Origin: Formicarius rufipectus
Lineage: Eukaryota > Chordata > Aves > Passeriformes > Formicariidae
Direction: 5' to 3'
Assembly (NCBI GenBank): GCA_013399695.1
Contig: VXAU01001099.1
Location: 2,714,525-2,778,524 of the forward strand
Length of the DNA: 64,000 nucleotides
Shown: one piece after another, positions 1-11,600 of the stretch
Numbering within the stretch: the stretch's first letter is position 1
Layout of the letters: every line of letters starts with the position of its first letter
Program-made: the position numbers and the translations under genes
Notes under the pieces: model-generated
What the model was told of the DNA's origin: nothing
The model's database searches: none
Seen by the model: only the letters and a program-made list of their open reading frames with translations

Positions 1-934
1 TGGTGATGGTGACCCCATTTTGCTCAACTGCTGAACCCACAGAATTTCACTTTAAATCTTTTCTGTATCTGCAGAAAATACATGGTGTTTTATCCTACAG
101 AGAAGTTGCCTTAGAGCCTCTCTGAAAGAAAGTCACAGCAGTTTAGAGGAGGTTATGAAGGAAAGCAGAAACATAGTACAAAAGTTGATCCTCCTTCAGG
201 CAGCTCATGGCTTTAAGGTGAAAAGGATCTGGGGCAACAGCATGTTGGTGTTATGTCTGCATTCCTATGTGATATGTGAGGAACTGGGAACTGAAGCCAG
301 CCTGTCAAAAGGTGATTAAGCCCTGTGTCTTCTCCCAACCATAGCTACTAGATGCTCTGTCCCTGGAAACATTCACAATTAGGTTGGAGAGGTCTCTGAG
401 CAACCTGATCTAGTTGCAGATGTTCCTGCTCATTGCAGGTGGGTTGGATTGCATGGCCTTTAAAGGTCCCCTCCAGCACAAACTGTGCTATTATTCTGAG
501 ATACTGAAAGACATGTATAGTTAAGGTCAGCTCTTTAGCTGGTGTACAGTGTCAAAAATTTGGATTTATGGCCAGCTATAGATCCTGCCTAGTCACAGAG
601 CCAGTCCCTCTCCACATCCAGAAGTAGTAATTTTATTGAAAGGTAGTGTAGCTGCAGTGCAAAGTGATTGATCATGAACATCCATGAAAGGTGCCATGCA
701 GCCTCAGAGGCTGTGTTCAAGAAAGGCAGATTCCCTATGACATTTGGGAGCTGAGCAGAGAGGACTTCAGAACAAAAACTAAATGAAAATTTAACTCTTT
801 TATTGGTGGACAAAGGACTGCTGTTGTGAAGTGAAACATTAACAACTGGATGAGAGTGAGCCAGGATTGCTCAACGAGGTTCATCTTCAGGCACAACAGA
901 GCTGGGGTTGTCCAACGCGCAGGAATCGTCCGGC
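1..934. other. Upstream flank of SLC15A2, with probable distal promoter near its end
   Basis: No exon of a neighbouring gene is recognisable here. The stretch holds a CR1 fragment (352-502). Between about 870 and 934 there is a small cluster of CpGs in otherwise CpG-poor DNA, and an inverted CCAAT (ATTGG) lies at 802-806. No TATA box is evident. A promoter for the exon at 935 is inferred, not shown. Confidence 0.35.
352..502 (+). repeat. CR1 LINE fragment, 3' end
   Basis: The text follows the avian CR1 3' terminus: a CTGTCCCTGGAAACATTCA block, then CTGAGCAACCTGATCTAGTT, CTGCTCATTGCAG, and GGTTGGATTGCATGGCCTTT before a degenerate ATTCTGAG end. It is sense relative to SLC15A2, 5'-truncated like most CR1 copies, and clearly diverged. 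Confidence 0.85.
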
Positions 935-983
935 ATGGCAGAGGGGGACAGCACACCACAGGCTGCCAAGGAAGACCAAGCTG
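935..983 (+). CDS. SLC15A2: Candidate alternative coding first exon of SLC15A2
   Basis: An ATG at 935 in good context (G at -3, G at +4) opens 16 codons, MAEGDSTPQAAKEDQA, plus one base (G983). A strong donor GTGAGA follows at 984. The phase-1 end fits an acceptor-like site inside the next exon (AG at 5631-5632). The split codon G|AT restores the same Asp as in the conventional form and continues as DPPKGEFPLRKKNP. The product would be 722 aa with a different cytosolic N-terminus. About five CpGs cluster just upstream of the ATG, and an inverted CCAAT box (ATTGG) lies at 802-806. The phase match has a one-in-three chance of being accidental, and I have no transcript evidence. The true 5' end of the exon is not determined. 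Confidence 0.6.
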
Positions 984-3900
984 GTGAGAGAATTATAAAA
1001 TATTTCTTCTTCCTAATTGTAGCAGAAACTGAAAGTAAAAAAAAAAAGTATGAGAAAGGATGAGAAGTTTCTTGGATTGTTACAGGCTGACTAGAGACCA
1101 GGTGACGAGCACTTAAATACGGATTAGGTCCTTGACATTGTTAGTGCTATTAATCTAAATACCTTTACAATTTTGAGTCTATAAAGGCTGGAGAATAGAG
1201 GAGAGATGTGGGTTTTGAAGGCCTCTGGCATATTTTCTTGCTTGTTCAAATGATTTTATATACCATTTTCTTAAATTACTTTGAAGTTTGGGAGACGTCT
1301 GCAGGCAATGGAAACCAGTCTTGATCTGCCTAAATCAGTTAAGCCTTGCTCTTTCTTGTGATCAAAGAACTGGAGAAAATAAGCCAGATGAGACCTGGAG
1401 AGGTTATCATGTCCTTCCAGGGTCTTGTCATTAAGCCCTAAGTGTGGCTGGCTCACATTCATCTGCCTTCTTAAAACCTTATCTTGAAAACAGAGGAAAG
1501 AAATACATATATAGTAAAAGGGCTATAAAAGTATGGCCCGTGCCTATGAATTAAAAATAAGACTCATTATTAAGAGACGAGTGTGTCTGACCTGAAAATT
1601 AGGAAGGGATTGTACCACAAGATGAATCCAGGTAAAAATGAAGAGATTAGTTGAGTATAAACAGATTAAGGTCCATAGTACTGCAGCAGGGAGCTGCAAG
1701 AACATGGGGATCATAAAAGCAACAGGAAAATGCAGAATTTCTTTCTGAGGATTTGGGAACCAGGAAAAATTAAATTATGAACTGAAAGTCATAGCAAAAT
1801 GTATTCATGGGAACTTCTGGCTAGGCAAGGCGTCTGGTATCTGAATATTATATTTAAGCATGAATCATCCTGCAGACTCTCCTCTTGCATAAAGGATAAC
1901 TCAGAAAAGAGGAAATTTTACAGAATGAAGTCCTTGCTTTTGTGCTTATGAGGTGAAGTTGTTTGGTACAAGATTTTCACAGAATTTCAGGAGCACACCT
2001 CATCCATCTGCCTGCTCTGGGACAGGACCTGATATTTATCCAGTCCCTAATACATTCTTATGTAACAGACATCATGGGTAGCCTGAATCCTGCAGCACCA
2101 GCCATGCCATCTCTGTTCCTGTGCTTATCTCTCCTTGCTGATAGGGAAATGGGAAAAAGTAGTCCCAAGTCTTTACTGAAAATGAAGCCAGTTATTTCTC
2201 TCATCCTCAATGAACATGGAGAATAGTTGGTCTATGTGGTTTTTCTTCCTGTCAGTGGGTAGGAGTAGAATTTGGTAGTCTTCTTTCCCAGATATCATCA
2301 TTTTCATTCCAGAGCTGCAAAATTTTTTCTCCCACTTTGCAACAACATTTTGAATTCACACCCTATTCTCCCCAAGCTTCTCCGTCCTGGTTTCAGCTGC
2401 AAAGGAGAGCATCACACTGGCTGTGCTGGTGTTCTCTTTGCTCATGGAAAAGCCGAGGACCTGCATGTTTTGTGCTTTCCTAATCTGATGGAAAATCATT
2501 GATAGCTACTCCGAGAGAGATTTCTGAGTTGTCCACTACACGGTCATTTCATCTGAACCTTACTTCCTTGTGAGACATTGATGATACTAGAGTTAGGATA
2601 TATCACATACAGAGCTGTTCTAGCTGTTACGCTACTTATCCTGCCACCAAAGAATAAAACATACTCATTTGAGAGCATTTTTTCCAATCTGCAATGGCTG
2701 TTTTGTAATCCTTATTCTCCTTTTGGTGCTGGCAAAGGATTATCCAATAAAGTATCTCTCTGGCTGTGGAGGAGCATACCTGAATTGTCCTAACTTGCCT
2801 TTTTAAAGGCAGTGGTGATGCTTCCTCCCTTCACATGGGAAGTGGTTGAATATATGATACTCAACACTTGAAGGTGATTTTCATCAACATCTAATTATCT
2901 GAGCACATTTAAGGTATCCAAATATTATTTAAGCAGTTTTGGTCTCATTTTGACCATTTTCCTACTGGTTCATTTTAATGGTGTTGTGCATCTTGTTGCA
3001 GTTTACTCTTTTTAGTGAAAACAAACAAAAAGGACACAACTTTTCTGTCTTCTCTGGATGAGCTTTTGTTTGCTTATTGTCTGGTTTAAATAACATCCTT
3101 TCATTTTCCTTCCTCTTTCTCCAGAACTGACAGCATTTCTAACACCTTTTCTTATTGCCTTTTGTGTCCCCCTGATAGCTGTAATTCATTTTGTGCCTTA
3201 GTTTTCAAGCATCTGCCATGCTGTGTTTGATCCATTTGTTTATACTCATCTTCAGAAATGCCACCTTGCTTCTATTTGTGGTACAATTCCTTCCTGATTT
3301 TCAGCCCAGCCTCACAGGTCGCTTTCTATCAAGTATTGTTCTGTATTTGTATCTGAGGTGCTTGCAAATTTATTCTCCTTAACTTGTTTTTGCTGTTTGC
3401 TACAAGTTACTACTTATTGCCAGACATTTGAATTCCTTTTCTCCCTTTCTGCCTGAGAAGACCTTCTGGCAGCAAATGGCCTAAACAGCTCTGCAATGTA
3501 TTAGACAAGTAGTATGTTAATCCTACTGACTGATAGGGTTTTTCATGTTGGTATTAAAAAAAAATAATCATTTAGCTTATGTGACACACAGGGCTGTGTA
3601 CACACAGAGAAAATACAGCTGCAGAAGGCTGAAAATATTAAGGCATCACATTGCAGCAGTGTGGGAGCCCTGTGCAAGAGTCAGTGAAACCTTTTCTGTC
3701 TTCCTGTTGTATTACTCCTTTAATAACTCTATTGCTGTGTTTGCTCTGCTCACCTGTCTATGGCAGAATACAGCAGATTTCCTCTGGGAGTTGTACAGAA
3801 GTACTTGGGGCAGTAAGAGATGCCACCAGAGGGCTCACAAATATTCCTGCTGTCTCTTGCACAGGGTCAGACTTGCAGGACACGAGATTGTGCTAACCTG

Positions 3901-5439
3901 GTGTGCAGGAGACAGGACCAATGTGCACAAGTCCTGTTCCTTGCACTGCCCCTGGTGCTGGGTCTGCTTTTGAGTCACTTTTGCCCATGAAATGGACTTG
4001 ACAAACCCAAGCTCCCTGGAGGCTGGACCCAGTGAAAAGGTTGTGTGGGTGTGCAGATCTGGAAGGGCTGAAGAGGAGAAGCTGGTCTGTGGCAGTACAG
4101 GGAAGGTACTGTTGCTTTGCTACTATTGTGGAAGAAAAAAGGAGTAGGAAATGGGTAGATCATCCTGGCCCTATCTGAAGTTTGGATTTCATGGGTAGCT
4201 ACCCAGTCAACTCCATGTTTAGTTGCCCAGTGAACAAGAGTAAAATAGGATCCCTGGGGATTTTCAGAGGAAGCAATGCCAGAGCACATAAGGGAATGTG
4301 GAGGGTAATTATGCTTCCTCTGTGCGCTGTCATGTCTGATTCCCTTGACTAAGCACTCTACATGTCTTGTTAGCAATAAATGAAGCCAGATTAAGGATCT
4401 GTGGTGTGAGCAAAGGCCTGTTTCCTGGATTATCAGCTGCAAACCTGGTTCTTGTCATACCCAAGCACTATCAGCAACTTAGTCCTGGAGCTAAGGATGA
4501 GTTTATGGAGACTCCTTGTACCAGCTCTGGATTCTGGGTGTGGTCTGTGCTTTGCTGATAATATTTGGAAAAATTCTTTGGGCGTTTGCCTCGTAAAGAA
4601 GCCAAGTGTAAGGAGAAGAAAGAACCTCTGCACTGCGCTGAGGGTACTGCAGAGACACAACCACTGAGGATAGTTTATGGGAAGGTTGTGAATTTTGCTC
4701 TGTAATTGCAAGTGGCACTGGAAGAATACTGATGAAGGGCTCCACAGTTCCTGTGGGAAGGGTATGGAAGGAAGGACATCAGGGTACCTGCAGGAAGCTG
4801 AGCCCACGTAGCTGCAGGGAAAACCCTGGGACTCCCAGGGCAAGTAGGCTGCATTTGTCACTTAAGGAGCCCCAAGGTATTCTTTTGGATAATAGAAAGC
4901 AGAGGTGGGTAAGGGCTGCTCCCAGATGCTGACTGTGCTCCCCTTGATTAAACCCTTCCATGGGAAAAGGCAGGGTCATACCAGGGAATTGATGTGGGAA
5001 TGAACCCTGGGTCACTTCACTCCTGTGATGGCAAAGAAATGATTTAACACAGTGCAGCCATCCATGACATCCAGTGTCCAAGGGTTTGGTGTGATGAGCA
5101 TTTTAGTAGTTATAACTTGGAATGTGTGGCTTTTCAGTAGAAAGAGATCCCTGCAGAGTAAACCTCTCATTACCACACTGGGAGGGAGATGCACGCTCTG
5201 CTCCTAAATCCACAGGCTGTAGGTGTATCTGGGGCCTGGGATTTTTATTCAGCTCACATCTGTGCAGTGTGCAGTGCCGTGCTGGCCTGGCGCACGTACC
5301 ATAGCTGGGGCCATGCCAAACGACAGGGAGGTCTGTGCCATGAAGTGCTGACAGCCCCAACCTGTGAACGACTTAGGCTGTGTTCCCTGACTCTTCTTGA
5401 ACTCTGGAGTTGTCTTTCCGAGTAGCATCTCCCTCCCCT

Positions 5440-5547
5440 TTCTGCCCTGGCTGCACAAATGTGCTCAATTAGGGTTAACTCAAACTGAATCAAACTTCGT
5501 GCCTGAAGTTGGAAATCTTCCCAGTCAACTCACCACAGCCACATAGC
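5440..5547 (+). promoter_or_regulatory. Possible proximal promoter or 5' UTR for the MNAFQ-start form
   Basis: This region lies directly upstream of the in-frame ATGs at 5548 and 5575. It contains GGGTTAACTC (5472-5481) with a GTTAAC half-site of the HNF1 type, which would suit a renal and intestinal transporter. There is no TATA box at a convincing distance. It may equally be ordinary intron or 5' UTR. Confidence 0.2.
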
Positions 5548-5574
5548 ATGGTGGGAGACAAGGCAAGAGGGGAC

Positions 5575-5676
5575 ATGAACGCTTTTCAGAGAAACGAATC
5601 CAAGGAAACTTTGTTCAATTTTATTTCTGCAGATGATCCCCCCAAAGGAGAGTTCCCTCTTCGGAAAAAAAACCCG
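5575..5676 (+). CDS. SLC15A2: SLC15A2 exon 2 (conventional first coding exon, residues 1-34)
   Basis: It encodes the cytosolic N-terminus, starting MNAFQRNESKETLF, which matches the mammalian PEPT2 start. It ends in phase 0 at donor GTGAGT (5677). An in-frame ATG lies 27 nt upstream at 5548 (A at -3, G at +4), and the nearest in-frame stop is at 5476-5478, so a 9-residue extension (MVGDKARGD) is possible. A U-rich stretch ending in CTGCAG at 5627-5632 lies inside the exon and looks like a 3' splice site. Confidence 0.93.
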
Positions 5677-8600
5677 GTGAGTGTTACTGCTGCTTTCCTT
5701 TGCTTTGCTTTCTGCTCAGATTGCTCTAAACATTGCAAGATCTCTCTGTTCTCTCCTCTGTTGTGCTCTGGCTAGAGACAAACACTCTTTCTTGCAGAGC
5801 GTTGAAATAAGCATTAACAACTCAAGGCAAAAATCCCTCCACTAACCTGATTAAGTTAAGAAAGTGCAGCTTAAAGGGGAAATATGATCTATCTGAATGT
5901 CTGGGGAAAAGGGGAAGGGTTTTGATTGCTGCCCTTTTCTTGAACACTACTTTCCTTGTGGGAAAGGACTTCTCTGAAGTGAAGGGGGGATGTTGTGTGG
6001 GGGACAGAGAGAGGTGCCCCTGCATTTACTTAATGTGATGAAACCCACCAGGGAAGGGTTCCCAGATGCTGCAAAGCAGAAGGAAGGACAGGGATTGAGG
6101 GCAGGCCGCTGATGAGTGTTAGAGCCCAACTGTAGTGCTAGAGCTTTGGTTTTACATCTTTGGCTCTCATTTAAAGCCCGATTCAGGTGGATATATTGCT
6201 GCCTTGCAGGTTTGATGTTTGTGCACGGTCTCACACTAATTCTGGTTGAGTGCTTGACCCCTAAAACCTGTATGCTGCATTGGCTTCAGGGGGAACTTGG
6301 CTTGTATTGCAGCTGCTTTGACTTGCAGGATAATATATAATACTTGGTCTTACAACTCACAGTCATGTCATTAGCAAGCCAACTATTTAACTCACAGTTA
6401 TAAGTAGTGCAGACATTAACTATTGGATATCCACAGCTCCTTGGAAATATTAATCTTTATCCCAATTTGCAGCTAGTCAGCAGAAAGGAGAGGTGAAAAC
6501 AAATGTCTCCTGCAGCAGGCACTTTAAATGAACTCTCTTTTTGCCAAAGATACAGACTATCCACTTCCACAGTATCTTTAAGAGGTCCCTAATCCCGCAG
6601 ATCCCAAGCTTGCTGTGGTAGCTAAGCACTGCAGACTACCTGTGAGTTCATGAATCCAGGCTTAACCTCTTTGCTTTTGCTGGGGCTCCCTGCTGAGCAA
6701 GGCTCTCCTCCGCGAAAGCGAGCACGCCGCACCTGGCTCTCCACATGGATGAAAGCTGCCCACTTTTGGATGTCCAGGCAGGCCACAGGCAGGTCAGTGA
6801 TACAGAGGAGAGAATACATGAGGGTTTCTGCAAGTGCTGATACCATCTCATGTCACGCAAGCCACATGGAAGCACCCCTGCTTGTAAGTTGTTGCTGTGT
6901 TTGTAAGCACTTACTCAGGGTCCTGGCTCAGGCGCCTGGGGAGGTTTAGCTGGGAAGTCACCGCCCTCTGCTCTCCCTTCCCTGCTTTCCCTGCTCAGCT
7001 GCAGGGAGTGCCCATCCCAGAGCAGGAGGGGCTGAAGTGAGTCACTGCACCCTAAACCACTGCAGCTAAATCCACAGGGGCTTGTGCAATGGGTGCGGAG
7101 GGGTGAGTTCAGGTAGCAACCCCGGCCACCTGGGTTTGAATAGTCATGTTCTGCATCTCCATCAAATGTTATTAAATGTTCACAGTGTGGTCTGTGAAAG
7201 AGAGGAAGAAAAAAAAAATCCCTGTTGTACAATTTTACTTGCAAGTTCAGAAAATGCCTCCCAGCACCCACAGAAAACATAATTTGCCTCTTATGGCTTT
7301 TCTTCTTTTACTATGAAAAACTAGTTGTAGAAGGATATTCTCTGTGTATGTTTGTGCATTTACAGCTTATGTATGCCACCAGTTTTAGGCTAGTCTAAAA
7401 GCAGGAGGCCCCAGTGCTGGATCCAAGGGAGCCCACTCTTTCTTACAAGCCATATGCTAAGCATGATGGTTTCAGAGTAAATAGCAAATGAAATGGATAA
7501 TTATGTATTTATTCTAGTAAAGCAAAAACGCCAGGAGTTTCTTGTTAAAAAGGTAGCCCATAAATAGTGAGAGGACTATATAAATGAAAATGGGACAGAA
7601 GTGTTTTTCTTTAGAGATGCTTAGTAAAGTAATGGAAAGTGGGGTGTGGAGTTGTGGTTTGGTTGGGTTTTTTTGGGGTGCTTGTTTTTACTTTTGACAA
7701 TGAGTCTCTTTTGTTGCTCTTTTATAATGTTGAGCTAGACAGCATTATTAAGCTAGACTCTTCTAAACTTGATGCCATTGCTTTGGGAATCCAAATAAGC
7801 CTAGGTCTCTTGGTGGTGAAATAAACCTGAGTAAACACATCTATTTTGGTACCTGTATTTGCATTTGGGACTGCGGGAAGGAATATGGGAATTCATTATT
7901 TCCGACATGAGGCACAGAAGTGCATGTGAAGAGCTCATCTCACCATGGCTGTTTAAAACCATAAATATAAGTGCAGCTGTTAATATCTCCCCCCAGTCCC
8001 TCACCAAATGCATGGCCAACCCCTCTCTCCCCCTAATTGGCAGAGACTGGGCAGTGCTGTGAAAACCTGCTTTCCTGTGGCGAGGCAGTGGAGCTACTAA
8101 GCAGCTGGAAGCTGAAAGCTGCTTAGCTTGGTCTGCTGTGGGGTAGCAAGAGGGACAGGGGCCCACACAAGGTCATGCCAAGACTCATCTGTTTAATGCC
8201 TTGTATTTCACTTGGGAACTGCTGAGTTTAGCTGGAATAAAGTCAGGTTTGGTGAAAGAGTGGCTCAGACAGGTTTGACAGTCCCATTGCTGCTTTTTAT
8301 TAGTTTTGATTAATAAATTGAATTATCCATAGCTATGCCGGTAATCTTGGAATATGAAGTGGGTGCCATGTCTGAGGGAGTGCTGGACACAGGACTGATG
8401 TTCTGCTTCAGTGAGTGTGGTGGCACAGTTTGGTGCATGTGAGGTGCAGAGATTGAGGGCAGTTGTCGCAGCAGAGGGACAGCTTCACACATAGAAGCAG
8501 ACAGCAGATCCCTGGGGACTCTCAACTTCTGAGGCAAGGTTTGTTGCTAGAAGAGGGAGCAGTTTGGGGCAGGGTGGTAGTTTTGTATGAAGTGTTGAAG

Positions 8601-11600
8601 AAAAGGCATCCAAAGGTGTTTTTTCATCGCAGTGACTCCTTACATTGCAGTGGAGATGTGATAGCACTTTTCCAGTGGAGTTTTTGGAGCTACAAGCATG
8701 GTGGGCTGCTGACAGCCCACAAATCCCCATGGCAATCCTTACTGGGCTCATGCCAGCCAGGCCAATTCACTGGGGAGCCTTATTTGAAGCAAGAGTGGTG
8801 TGAGATCCCCTCTCTCCTTTGAGCCCAATCCACAGTCCAGTCAAGCAGCAGTGGACACCTGGTTTTTGAACTCCTCTCCACCACTCAGGCACTGTGGGGA
8901 TATGTTGCTGGAGTAAAGGCTTTCACAGAGCTGGTATGTTCTTGTTTGTCTCTCACAGAAACTCTGTGGCTCCAACTACCCCCTGAGCATTGCCTTCATC
9001 GTGGTGAATGAGTTCTGTGAGCGCTTCTCCTACTATGGCATGCGAGGTATGTGGCCTGTGACTTTCCCATTGTAGGGTTTCTATACACACTGGCCTGGTG
9101 TTCCAGGACTGGGCTGCATGTGGTCTCACCTGTCTTTCAAGATAAATTGGTATTTTGGAATGCAGGTATGAACAGTGTATCCCTAACATTGTTGCTATAT
9201 CTGCTCTGAGCAGAAGCTGGGTCTATAGGGCTCCAGGCATAGCTTCCAGTCTAAATTTTTATATAATTCTCTACATCAGACCTGGTATTCTCTGTGATGC
9301 CTTTCATAGCTGTGTGCAATCAGCATGTTTGGGAATTGAATCTTACAGACACCTAATCTGAAAATAGAAAATGTGCATAAACAAAGTACAGGTTATGGCA
9401 AGATAAGCTAGAAAATATATTTTTCAGGTAAGCATAAATGTTTATGAGCAAAGAATGCCTGATACTCATATATCTCATTTTAGCTTTTCCTGTGTCAGAG
9501 ATTATGAGGAACAGGTCTGAAAGCATAAACCTTTCCCCAGCAGTTCTCACAGTTGCTAGACAAATCAGCAGTTTTCTTTCCATGATCCTGCTTACCTGCA
9601 GAGATACACATTAATTATCTGATGTGATTTGCTTGTTTCCTTTTAGCTGTCCTGACACTGTATTTCTTAAGCTTCTTCCACTGGGATGAGAATCTCTCCA
9701 CTGCTGTGTACCATGCCTTTTCTGCACTGTGTTATTTCACACCTGTCATCGGAGCCATCATGGCAGACTCATGGCTGGGGAAGTACAAGTAAGTGAAGAC
9801 ACCTCTCTAATTCAGTCAGCATGCATCGACCCCGTGCAGCCTGGGCAAGGGCAGTGCTGTGTGTGCTCCCAGTGTTGAGCTAGCTCAGAGTGCAGCAAAG
9901 ACACACTTGTGAAGGTCAGGTCTCCTCTGTTAACAGATGAACAGCTGATCTGTTCGCTCATGCTGTTCCCTGCTTCTCTTACATCCAAGGACCAATAGGC
10001 AACAAAGTTGGAACAAATTAATTGCAACAAGCTTACTTTCCCCCCACTGTCTTTCCCTACACAACTTCAGGAAGCTGAGATGTGGGCCGATTGACCCCCA
10101 GTTTGCCAATGATTCAGAGATAGTGAGGAAGCGATGTCATCATGTAGATCTTGCAGTTTCATATGAAATGACATTAACTACTGTACTTAGGCCTTTCATA
10201 GCATAGGGAATGTGTTAGCACACCCATTTTTTATGCCTGAGGAACCTGGGTTCACTCAAATCATCTCCGTCAGAACATAACCAGGTAAACTCTTTCTGAG
10301 TAAGAGTCCTTAGGCAGTCTTCCCTTCTGGTGGTTATTTGTGGAGCCATCCTTGTCCCAGAGTGGTGATGAGCAGCTGGGTAGAGAACTTTCTTTGCCTG
10401 ACACTGTTTGTTCATTTTCTAAGGAATCTTGACTGTCAGGGTGATGAAGTGCAGCCAAACCCTTCCCTCTAGGACTATGCACATCTGGCAGAAGACTCTC
10501 AACAGGAAATAAACAGCTGCCATATGCCTTTCCAGAAGAAAGTTCTTAAGGAGATATCAGTGTTCCTTTTTTCTCTGTGCTCAATTTTAGTCATTCTCTT
10601 GTCCTTTTGAATGAGAAACATATCAGTGGGAATTTATTAACTTCATTATTTAAGGTCGCCTAGCAATGTTCATTGGTATTTGAGGATGTCTGTCTTGCAG
10701 TATTGTGTTGTGAGAAGGCAGATCCTTATACAGGCTCTGGTGCATTGGGCAAGAGACTTTTCCTGGAGTAATCCCTTAGCTTAATAGGAGGTGGCTTTTG
10801 CTGTAGTAGTTGGACTTTGGCCAATACCAAGGACAGGATAACAGATTAGAGGGGCTTTTAGGAATGATCTAATGTTGCTCTAAATTAGCTGTTACAACCA
10901 GGGTTTAAATGCATCAGGGACCACTTCCATGCTCGAAGCTCATAGAGCTTCTTGTGTCTCTGTCCTAACAACTCCTTTCATTCCTCTGTATGTGTTATCT
11001 GCACATAAATACATAGATATCTCTTAATCCTGAAGGTGATGAAGAAATATAATACACTCAAGAGCCTAATTTTCCTTCTCAGATTTCTTCTTATCCCTCA
11101 CCAACACATGGAAGGCAGATAGATGAGCTCAGGCCTTCAGAGGTACTTGGGATCTAAAACACAATTACAATGGGGAAACCACACTCCTAATCCAGGTGTG
11201 TTGGTTGTGTGGGTTAAATGTCCCTAGGAATGCCTTCCAGTCAAGGGGTTCACTTAGACACATACTACAAAATGCCACTTATTAGTAACCTGGGAGCTGA
11301 GTTGGACCTGAACAGTATGCTCCTCTTTGCAGCTTTCTATGCGTGACTAGACTGGAAAGTTTTTAGTTTATTCTGCTTATCTGCAAATAAAGCAGAGACC
11401 ATCCTCCCTTAATCTGAACCCATTTGCCTGTCTGTTTTTTCTAGTGCACTCAGAGTTGACACAAAGGAATTACAGCTGCCTGCTGTACCAGTGGTGGATC
11501 AAACCAGGTCCCTGTGTGTCTGCCAAGTAGAGCTGCCATATCAGGAAGCAGGGGCACACTCTGTTTGCAGGTTGTACGTCACCCAGCCCCTTCAGTCACT

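Noticed and set aside
3545..4442. Open frames of 142 (+) and 155 (-) codons
   Set aside because: They lie in SLC15A2 intron 1 or upstream DNA, have no recognisable domain, no splice context, and overlap frames on the other strand. Chance frames.
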